A DNA stretch of 7,242 bases from CAYJEQ01 sp964371155 (GTDB lineage: Bacteria; Bacillota; Clostridia; Oscillospirales; Ruminococcaceae): positions 1 to 7,242 of the forward strand of contig CAYJLI010000079.1 in NCBI GenBank assembly GCA_964371155.1, read 5' to 3'. Position 1 is the first letter of the stretch. The number at the start of each line of letters is the position of its first letter. This document shows positions 1 through 6,400 of this stretch, one piece after another. A program made the position numbers and the translations under genes. Below the pieces are notes generated by a model. That model did no database searches. It was not told the DNA's origin and worked only from the letters and a program-made list of their open reading frames with translations.

Positions 1-301
1 AAATTTGCTACACAATCTCCGCTCTTTTGCTTCGCAAAATTTGCTACACAATCTCTGCTCTTTNNNNNNNNNNNNNNNNNNNNNNNNNNNNNNNNNNNNN
101 NNNNNNNNNNNNNNNNNNNNNNNNNNNNNNNNNNNNNNNNNNNNNNNNNNNNNNNNNNNNNNNTGCTTCGCAAAATTTGCTACACATTCTCTGCTCTTTT
201 GCTTCGCAAAATTTGCTACACAATCTCTGCTCTTTTGCTTCGCAAAATTTGCTACACATTCTCTGCTCTTTTGCTTCGCAAAATTTGCTATATTATCTTT
301 T
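1..301. repeat. 36-bp tandem repeat array (interrupted by assembly gap)
   Basis: Head-to-tail copies with a 36-bp period: the GCTTCG core recurs at 29, then at 165, 201, 237 and 273, with no spacers between units. The last unit decays after about 290. Each unit carries a perfect hairpin TTTTGC-TTC-GCAAAA (for example 197-211) overlapping a second palindrome GCAAA-A-TTTGC (206-216). Units differ mainly at one spot, CACAATCTC versus CACATTCTC, and the three complete units after the gap go T, A, T. Because 36 is a multiple of three, several frames stay open and give a meaningless 12-residue repeat; I do not treat these as genes. It is intergenic repeat DNA of unknown role. The period matches a common CRISPR repeat length, but there are no spacers. 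Confidence 0.9.
64..163. other. Assembly gap of exactly 100 N
   Basis: One hundred consecutive Ns lie inside the 36-bp tandem array. The round number is the usual placeholder for a gap of unknown size. The repeat phase agrees: GCTTCG at 29 and 201 are 172 bp apart, which is not a multiple of 36. The true array length is therefore unknown, and the sequence on either side of the gap was probably joined by scaffolding. Confidence 0.95.
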
Positions 302-321
302 TAGGCTTCGCCTTTTTATTT
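302..321. repeat. Short hairpin linking the 36-bp array to the 60-bp element
   Basis: AGGC-TTC-GCCT (303-313) is a perfect 4-bp stem with a TTC loop, followed by a T run (313-317). It keeps the GC-TTC-GC core of the tandem array but has different outer stem bases that still pair. This makes it look like a diverged member of the same hairpin family. It could also serve as a weak terminator for a transcript arriving from the left, but no gene is visible there. Confidence 0.55.
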
Positions 322-381
322 ATGGGGCTTTGCCCCACACCCCACGATTTTTTGTAAAAAATCGAGTAAAACTTTAATTTT
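322..381 (-). repeat. 60-bp two-hairpin element, left copy (inverted relative to 7183-7242)
   Basis: The element contains TGGGGC-TTT-GCCCCA (323-337) and CGATTTTTT-GT-AAAAAATCG (345-364), two perfect stems of 6 and 9 bp, followed by a conserved tail (366-381). Read on the minus strand it aligns without gaps to 7183-7242 with 53 of 60 identities. All seven differences are transitions, and six of them form three base-pair-preserving double changes. This indicates a dispersed, structure-conserved intergenic repeat (REP- or MITE-like) rather than a chance palindrome. It ends 51 bp before the first gene's start codon. Confidence 0.8.
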
Positions 382-420
382 AACCATTCATTCTTCACTT
401 AATAAAGACTTCACCTCTGA

Positions 421-425
421 AAGGA
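421..425 (+). promoter_or_regulatory. Ribosome binding site for the methionine gamma-lyase family gene
   Basis: AAGGA lies 7 nt before the ATG at 433, which supports that start. I could not pick out a convincing promoter between the repeat element and this site. Confidence 0.75.
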
Positions 426-432
426 ATAAAAA

Positions 433-1680
433 ATGAGCGACTTTTTTAATATAAACCCCCGTGTGAGTGAGCTTGCCGAAGAAGCAGAGCGAAAATACGA
501 GGATGTATACCGCAAAATTGATAAAATTGCCGAAGTTAACACTCAAAAAGTGCTGTCCGCATTTGCAAGACATAGAGTGAGCGAAAGCTGTTTCTACGGC
601 TCCACTGGATACGGCTACGGCGATAAGGGCAGAGAAGTGCTCGACCTCGTTTTTGCAGATATTTTCGGTGCAGAAGATGCAATTATAAGGCATAGCTTTG
701 TATCGGGCACGCACGCAATAGCCACTGCGCTTTTTGGAATACTGCGCCCAGGGGATAAAATTGTTTCCCTCACAGGCAAACCCTACGACACTCTCCACGG
801 TGTAATAGGCATCACCGAAGAGCGTGGAAAAGGCTCGCTTTTAGACTTCGGCATTGAGTATAGCGAGCTCCCCCTACTTCCCGATGGCAATATTGATATG
901 GAAAGTATCACTACTGCGGTAAAGGGAGCAAAAATTGCATATATTCAGCGTTCAAGGGGGTATTCACTGCGCCCTTCAACGACTGTTGCCGAGATAGAAG
1001 AGATTGCTAAAATTGTTAAGGCAGTGGATAGCAGTATTATTCTGATGGTGGATAATTGCTATGGGGAGTTTGTCGAGAGATATGAGCCCACCGAAAAGGG
1101 TGCGGATATTATAATAGGCTCGCTGATAAAAAATCCCGGCGGTGGAATTGCACGCACAGGTGGATATATTGCAGGTAGGGCGGATTTAATAGAGCTTTGC
1201 GCCTGCCGTCACACCACTGCAAGCACTGGGAAAGAAGTGGGCTGTACTTTGGAGGAAAGCAGGAATATGTACATGGGGCTGTTTTTTGCACCAACTGTGG
1301 TTGCCTCCGCACTGAAAACCGCCGTCCTCGCCTCGGGGATACTCACCGAGCTCGGCTACGAAGTGACCCCCTCACCCACCGAATACCGCACAGATATAAT
1401 ACAAGCGCTTACACTCGGCACCCCCGAAAAGCTGATTGCATTTTGCAAAGGTGTGCAAAAAGGTGCGCCCGTTGATTCATATGTCTCCCCCGAGCCATGG
1501 GACATGCCGGGCTATAATGATAAGGTAATAATGGCGGCAGGAGCATTTACAGGGGGCGCTTCAATAGAGCTTTCCGCCGATGCCCCACTGCGCCCACCAT
1601 ATGCGGCATGGATGCAGGGAGGCCTTAATTACCCCGCAGGAAAAACAGGGGTAATGCTTGCAATATCGGAAATTGTATAA
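433..1680 (+). CDS. Methionine gamma-lyase family PLP-dependent protein ('aluminium resistance protein', YnbB-like)
   Basis: This 415-aa protein is full length for the PF06838 (Met_gamma_lyase / Alum_res) family, a fold-type I PLP enzyme group related to cystathionine and methionine gamma-lyases. Visible landmarks are an N-terminal helical region (1-50), the glycine-rich FYGSTGYGYGDKGRE (54-68), the cofactor-phosphate region SGTHAIATALFG (91-102), VDNCYGEF (206-213) with Asp207 as the likely PLP pyridine partner, and SLIKNPGGGIARTGGY (230-245) with Lys233 as the likely Schiff-base lysine. The C-terminal domain ends with GAFTGGASIELSADAPLRPPY (370-390). The family name suggests cleavage of a sulfur amino acid to a thiol, ammonia and a 2-oxo acid, but the true substrate and the aluminium link are poorly established. 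It is cytosolic, with no signal or membrane segment. The start at 433 is set by AAGGA at 421. A 357-bp gap follows, so it is probably its own transcription unit. Family assignment is firm; the reaction is not. Confidence 0.9.
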   Translation: MSDFFNINPRVSELAEEAERKYEDVYRKIDKIAEVNTQKVLSAFARHRVSESCFYGSTGYGYGDKGREVLDLVFADIFGAEDAIIRHSFVSGTHAIATALFGILRPGDKIVSLTGKPYDTLHGVIGITEERGKGSLLDFGIEYSELPLLPDGNIDMESITTAVKGAKIAYIQRSRGYSLRPSTTVAEIEEIAKIVKAVDSSIILMVDNCYGEFVERYEPTEKGADIIIGSLIKNPGGGIARTGGYIAGRADLIELCACRHTTASTGKEVGCTLEESRNMYMGLFFAPTVVASALKTAVLASGILTELGYEVTPSPTEYRTDIIQALTLGTPEKLIAFCKGVQKGAPVDSYVSPEPWDMPGYNDKVIMAAGAFTGGASIELSADAPLRPPYAAWMQGGLNYPAGKTGVMLAISEIV

Positions 1681-1881
1681 AGCTCTTTAGTGATGGGTGT
1701 GCATAAAATATCTGTACTGCAATGGGATTTTGCTTTTGTGAGGTATGATGATATTTCCCCCACTTTTTCATAAGCTTTATCGATAATTTTTTATATTAAA
1801 TCAATCAAATAGGATGTGGGAAAAACTAAAGTTTTTCCCACATCCTAAAATGTTTTTATCCAAAAAAAGCTCTCTATACTC
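1681..1881. other. Intergenic region without a supported gene
   Basis: Between the first gene and the mtaB promoter I see only the hairpin at 1811-1846, an AT-rich stretch (1780-1805) containing the palindrome TTATCGATAA followed by six Ts, and one unsupported 26-codon frame at 1693-1773 with no ribosome binding site. No tRNA-like or riboswitch-like pattern was recognised. Confidence 0.6.
1811..1846. terminator. 17-bp-stem hairpin, probable terminator after the first gene
   Basis: Positions 1811-1827 pair perfectly with 1830-1846 (AGGATGTGGGAAAAACT and its complement). In RNA the last pair would open to give a 16-bp stem with a TAAA loop. It lies 131 bp past the stop at 1680. On the + strand it is followed by AAAA and then TGTTTTTATC, a poor U tract; the minus-strand side is AT-rich. 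It may be a bidirectional terminator or an isolated palindromic element. The stem is certain; its role is inferred. Confidence 0.55.
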
Positions 1882-1910
1882 TTGTATTGTGAAGCTATTT
1901 TGTTTATAAT
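1882..1910 (+). promoter_or_regulatory. Predicted sigma-A-type promoter for mtaB
   Basis: TTGTAT (1882-1887), a 17-bp spacer and a perfect TATAAT (1905-1910) form a good housekeeping promoter. Transcription would start near 1917, leaving a leader of about 120 nt before the mtaB ATG. It sits downstream of the 1811-1846 hairpin, which fits a new transcription unit starting here. Confidence 0.6.
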
Positions 1911-1976
1911 AAAAACTGGATAGTAATGTTTAGGGTAACTTCCTAAAATGAACACAACAAACAGATGAAAAACATA

Positions 1977-2035
1977 GCACAATATGACCATTTTATGGTT
2001 CTTTTGTGCCTTTCATAGAAAGGTATGGTCATATT
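1977..2035 (+). promoter_or_regulatory. Structured mtaB leader with two competing folds
   Basis: Fold A pairs GCACAA (1977-1982) with TTGTGC (2004-2009) and GACCAT (1986-1991) with ATGGTT (1995-2000, one G-U). Fold B pairs AATATGACCAT (1981-1991) perfectly with ATGGTCATATT (2025-2035), ending two bases before the start codon. A and B share 1981-1991 and cannot coexist. A third hairpin, CCTTTC-ATA-GAAAGG (2009-2023), holds the only Shine-Dalgarno-like bases (GAAAGG). No U run follows, so any control would act on translation. The pairings are seen in the sequence; regulation is inference. A DNA operator is the alternative reading of the inverted repeat. It matches no riboswitch class that I recognise. 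Confidence 0.45.
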
Positions 2036-2037
2036 AA

Positions 2038-3324
2038 ATGACAGTTGCATTTTTTACACTCGGCTGTAAGGTTAATCAGTATGAAACCAATCTTTTAAAA
2101 GAGCAGTTCGAGAAAGCTGGGTACACCTTGGTTAAGGAGAGTACCTCGGCGGATTTTTATATAATTAATAGTTGCACAGTAACAGCCACCGCCGATAAAA
2201 AAATACGAAACATAGCAAGACGCTTTAAAAAGTTAAACCCATTTTCAACAGTGGTTATCATAGGCTGTTTCCCACAGGCTTTTCGTGATGAAGCCACCGC
2301 AATAAGTGAAGCGGATATAGTCTGGGGCACAAAGGACAAGTCCTCGCTAATATCCCACCTCACAGCGATGGGTGAGCGGATAGTGAATATTTCTGCGCAC
2401 AGCGAAGATGATGTTTTCGAGGGTGGGAGCATTACCCATTATGAGGATAAAACAAGGGCATTTGTTAAGGTGCAGGACGGGTGCGACAGATACTGCGCTT
2501 ACTGTATAATTCCCTATGCGAGGGGGCATGTCCGCTCTAAGGGGATTTTAGACGCAGTGAGCGAAGTCTCAGCGCTTGTCTCCTCGGGGCATAAAGAGGT
2601 GGTTTTAGTTGGGATTAATCTCTCGATGTACGGCAAAGACATAAACTCAAACCTCACACAGCTAATAAAAGCACTCTCCGAAATAGATGGATTAAATAGG
2701 ATTAGGCTTGGTTCAACAGAGCCGATGCTTGTAACCGCCGAGGACTTTAAAGAGCTCTCAAAATATGAAAAGCTATGTCCGCATTTTCACATTGCACTGC
2801 AAAGCGGAGCGGATAGCACATTAAAACGCATGAACAGGCCATATACCACCGCTGAATATAGGAAGATAGTGGACACTGTTTATAAATATTTTAAAAACCC
2901 AGCGATAACCACCGATGTGATAGTTGGATTTGCAGGCGAAAGTGAAGAGGAATTTTTGCAAACGCTGGACTTTCTAAAAGAGATAAAACCTTCGGACATG
3001 CATATATTCCCCTTTTCAAAGAGAAAGGGCACTGCCGCCTATGATATGGTGGATGATGTCCCCGTTCATGTTAAAAAAGAAAGGGTAAAAAAGCTTACCG
3101 AGCTATCGAATGAGCTTAAATCCGACTTTTTAAAAAGACAAATTGGCAGTGTGGCAAATGTGATATTTGAGCGCACTGTAAATGAGCATGGCAGAAAAGC
3201 GCACAGTGATAACTACACTGTTATCTATGTAGATGACCCCGAAGCTTTAGCAGGCAAAATGCAAAAAGTAAAGATAACTAAAGCCTCTGCAGACTTTTGC
3301 GTGGGCGAGATAATAAAAGATTGA
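2038..3324 (+). CDS. mtaB: tRNA (N6-threonylcarbamoyladenosine(37)-C2)-methylthiotransferase MtaB
   Basis: This cytosolic radical-SAM enzyme converts t6A to ms2t6A at position 37 of ANN-decoding tRNAs, improving codon pairing. At 428 aa it is full length. The N-terminal UPF0004 domain (about 1-125) carries the three auxiliary-cluster cysteines Cys10 (TLGCKVNQYE), Cys46 (NSCTVT) and Cys77 (GCFPQ). The radical SAM domain (about 138-365) has the CxxxCxxC motif in DGCDRYCAYC (Cys149, Cys153, Cys156), then GSTEP, LQSG and TTDVIVGFAGE. A C-terminal TRAM-like region (about 366-428) would bind tRNA. TLGCKVNQYET at the very N-terminus points to MtaB rather than MiaB or RimO. The ATG at 2038 is the only reasonable start: an in-frame TAA immediately precedes it and the first cysteine motif begins at residue 7. 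The nearest Shine-Dalgarno-like GAAAGG ends 14 nt upstream, unusually far and inside a hairpin. purL follows 113 bp later on the same strand. Confidence 0.95.
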   Translation: MTVAFFTLGCKVNQYETNLLKEQFEKAGYTLVKESTSADFYIINSCTVTATADKKIRNIARRFKKLNPFSTVVIIGCFPQAFRDEATAISEADIVWGTKDKSSLISHLTAMGERIVNISAHSEDDVFEGGSITHYEDKTRAFVKVQDGCDRYCAYCIIPYARGHVRSKGILDAVSEVSALVSSGHKEVVLVGINLSMYGKDINSNLTQLIKALSEIDGLNRIRLGSTEPMLVTAEDFKELSKYEKLCPHFHIALQSGADSTLKRMNRPYTTAEYRKIVDTVYKYFKNPAITTDVIVGFAGESEEEFLQTLDFLKEIKPSDMHIFPFSKRKGTAAYDMVDDVPVHVKKERVKKLTELSNELKSDFLKRQIGSVANVIFERTVNEHGRKAHSDNYTVIYVDDPEALAGKMQKVKITKASADFCVGEIIKD

Positions 3325-3350
3325 TATATGCTACCCCTATGCACAATAAT
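3321..3350 (+). promoter_or_regulatory. Possible promoter for purL overlapping the mtaB stop
   Basis: TTGATA (3321-3326), an 18-bp spacer and AATAAT (3345-3350) each match the consensus at five of six bases. The -35 overlaps the mtaB TGA. A start near 3357 would cut off the left arm of the hairpin that begins at 3352, so this promoter and a working purL leader structure are not easily reconciled. It remains a weak candidate; read-through from the mtaB promoter is the alternative. Confidence 0.3.
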
Positions 3351-3420
3351 GCTCTTATCATTCCTTTGCTCAGCCGATAAGAGTAAATTAAATTATTATT
3401 TTATGCCGATGCTGAGCGGC
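3350..3420 (+). promoter_or_regulatory. purL leader hairpin with possible H-type pseudoknot
   Basis: CTCTTATC (3352-3359) pairs perfectly with GATAAGAG (3376-3383), extendable by one G-U and one U-A pair to 3350-3385. Its 16-nt loop contains GCTCAGC (3368-3374), which is complementary to GCTGAGC (3411-3417) just upstream of the purL ribosome binding site. Together these form an H-type pseudoknot with one base between the stems and a 27-nt AT-rich connecting loop. GCCG (3405-3408) with CGGC (3417-3420) is a competing small hairpin. It does not match the purine, PRPP or ZTP riboswitch patterns that I know. A simpler reading is a weak terminator after mtaB, but the following bases are mixed A and T, not a U tract. 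Confidence 0.4.
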
Positions 3421-3425
3421 GGAAT

Positions 3426-3429
3426 GGAG
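3426..3429 (+). promoter_or_regulatory. Ribosome binding site for purL
   Basis: GGAG lies 8 nt before the ATG at 3438. The other in-frame ATG at 3447 has no comparable site, so this decides the start. Confidence 0.75.
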
Positions 3430-3437
3430 CAACAACC

Positions 3438-6400
3438 ATGGCTGTAATGAGGATTTTTGTAGAGAAAAAGAGCGAATTTGCCGCAGTGGCGGATAGTTTA
3501 TATTCCGATATACTCTATGCATACCCAAAATGTAAAGTGAGTAAACTGCGCCTTTTCAACAGATATGATGTGGAAAATTTAAGCGAAGAGGATTTCGCTT
3601 ATGCGGTGAAGACTGTTTTTTCCGAGCCACAGGTGGATTATACATATGACGAACTGCCCGTGAAGGACGGTTTTGTTTTAGCGGTAGAATACCTCCCAGG
3701 CCAGTTTGACCAGCGTGCCGATTCTGCCGCACAGTGCATACAGCTCTTCACCCAAAAAGAGCGCCCAACAATTGCGAATGCCCGTGTATATGTATTCGAG
3801 GGCGATATAAGCGAAGAGTATAAAGAAAAGATTAAAAGGCATATTATAAACCCAGTTGAGAGCAGGGAAGCGTCGATGGAAAAGCCTGAAACTCTCGCTG
3901 TGAAATACCCAGTGCCAGAAGATGTAAAGGTTTTAGAGGGCTTTATCGATCTCGACAGAGCAGGGCTCACTGAGTTTTTAGCAGATATGGGTCTTGCGAT
4001 GGATATCGAGGATATAGGCTTTTGTCAGGACTATTTTAAAAACACCGAAAATCGCAATCCAACAATAACCGAAGTGAAGATGATAGACACATATTGGTCG
4101 GACCATTGCCGTCACACCACTTTTGCCACAAATATAGATGAAGTTGTAATAAACACCCCATATATTAAAGCGGAGTATGAAAACTACCTCTCGTTGCGTG
4201 AAAGTGTTCATGCAGGGAAAGAGCGCCCTATTACACTGATGGATTTAGCTACAATCGGTGCAAAACATCTGCGTAAAACAGGCAAGCTTGAAGCACTTGA
4301 TGTATCCGAAGAGATAAACGCCTGCTCGGTAAAGATAAATGTTAAGCATGATGAAAAAGATGAAGAATGGCTACTGATGTTTAAAAATGAAACCCACAAT
4401 CACCCCACCGAAATAGAGCCTTTTGGCGGTGCGGCTACTTGCTTGGGTGGCGCTATCCGTGACCCACTTTCGGGGAGAAGCTATGTCTATCAGGCGATGC
4501 GTGTATCGGGTGCGGCAGACCCATTTACCCCACAGGAAGAAACCCTCAAAGGCAAGCTTCCTCAGAAGAAAATCACCACCACGGCGGCGGCAGGGTATAG
4601 CTCTTACGGCAACCAAATCGGGCTTTGCACAGGGAATGTAAGCGAGGTTTACCACTCGGGGTATGTTGCAAAAAGGCTTGAGGCAGGTGCGGTTATTGCG
4701 GCGGCACCAGCTGAAAATGTGATAAGGCTTTCCCCAGAAGCAGGGGATGTTATAATACTGCTCGGCGGCAAAACAGGTAGGGATGGCTGTGGCGGTGCAA
4801 CAGGCTCTTCCAAATCCCACACAGCGGACTCACTCGAGGACTGCGGTGCAGAGGTGCAAAAGGGCAACGCTCCCGAGGAGAGAAAAATCCAGAGACTCTT
4901 TAGAAACAAAGAAGCCACCACACTGATAAAACGCTGTAACGATTTTGGCGCAGGCGGTGTGTCGGTCGCTATTGGTGAGCTTGCGGACGGGCTTAAAATC
5001 AACCTCGATAAAGTGACCAAAAAATACGATGGCTTGGACGGCACCGAGCTTGCTATAAGCGAATCACAGGAGAGAATGGCGGTTGTGGTGCGTCCGCATG
5101 ATGTAGAAAAATTCATCTCGCTTGCAAAGAGTGAGAATTTAGAGGCAAATATAGTTGCCGAAGTTACCGAGGAAAAACGCCTTGTTATGCACTGGAGGGG
5201 CGAGAAAATTGTTGACCTCAGCCGTGCATTTTTAGACCTTAACGGCGCTGTTAAGCACACAAAAGTAGAGGTAGCACATCCCGAAATACCCACAGTGGCA
5301 GAAAATGGCGACATAAAGGCAAACTGGCTAAAAATGGCAGAAGACCTCAACATTGCCTGCCAAAAAGGCATGGGCGAGCGCTTTGATGCAACAGTCGGCA
5401 AGGGCAGTGTAACGATGCCATTCGGTGGCAAACACAGGCTAACCCCCACACAGGCAATGGCGGCAAAGATACCGGTACTCACAGGCGATACGACTACTTG
5501 CTCGCTTATGTCATGGGGCTTTAATCCGATTGTGTCCACCTCTTCGCCATACCACGGCGCAGTATACGCAGTAATAGACTCCGCCGCTAAACTTATAGCC
5601 ACTGGCGGTAGCAGGGCTAACACATGGCTTTCTTTCCAAGAATTCTTTGAAAAGCTAAGAAGCGAGCCTAAGAGATGGGGCAAGCCTTTTGCGGCACTTT
5701 TGGGTGGGCTTAAAGCCCAAAGAGAGCTTGAGATAGGCGCAATAGGCGGCAAGGACTCAATGTCTGGAAGCTTTGAGGATATAGATGTCCCACCAACGCT
5801 TATTTCATTTGCAGTGAGTGTGGGCGATACTAAAAAGATAATTTCCCCCGAACTAAAAAACATCGGTAGCAATGTTTATTATATAGCACCTTTCTATGAT
5901 GAGAATCGTCTGCCCGATTTTGCCACTGTAAGACGAGTGTTTAACAGTGTAGAAAAGCTTATCGATGGCGAAAAACTACTTTCCGCATGGGCGGTTGGCA
6001 TGGGTGGTATTGCTGAGGGTGTTACTAAAATGGCTGTTGGAAACGGCATAGGCTTTAAGTTTGCACAGGGAAATGAAAAGCTAAAACTCTTTGAAGCTGC
6101 ATACGGTGGCTTTATACTCGAAGCTAAAGAAGAGCTATCAGTAGCCGACGGATTTATAAAGCTTGGCACCACAACTGCGGATTACAATGTAATAATAGGG
6201 GATATTACCCTTGATATGTCCGAAATAGAGGATAAATGGGTGAATAAATTCGAGCCTATTTTCCCAATGAAAACAAAGCAGGATAAAAAAGCGATACAGT
6301 CATTTAGTTATGAGGCAAAAGAGAGAGTTTCTCCAAAAATCGCAGTGGCAAAACCAAAGGTGCTAATCCCAGTATTCCCAGGCACTAACAGCGAATACGA

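Noticed and set aside
1..301. CRISPR array (36-bp direct repeats)
   Set aside because: The units are directly adjacent with no unique spacers, each unit is internally palindromic over a short core, and no cas gene is in view.
5..377. Open frames through the 36-bp array giving a 12-residue repeat protein
   Set aside because: The frames stay open only because the period is a multiple of three. They run through Ns, lack ribosome binding sites, and both strands are open alike.
353..380. Promoter-like TTGTAA with a 16-bp spacer and TAATTT ahead of the first gene
   Set aside because: Both boxes are weak, and they fall inside the repeat element, whose sequence is explained by its hairpin and conserved tail.
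388..798. Antisense open frame over the start of the first gene
   Set aside because: It overlaps the well-supported methionine gamma-lyase family gene on the other strand and has no recognisable protein motif.
1693..1773. 26-codon frame after the first gene (begins MGVHKISVLQW)
   Set aside because: It has no ribosome binding site, no recognisable sequence and no sign of a promoter; it is of a length expected by chance.
4649..5872. Long antisense open frame (407 codons) inside purL
   Set aside because: It lies entirely within the unmistakable PurL coding sequence. Its serine- and proline-rich, low-complexity product has no recognisable motif and is explained by sense-strand codon use.
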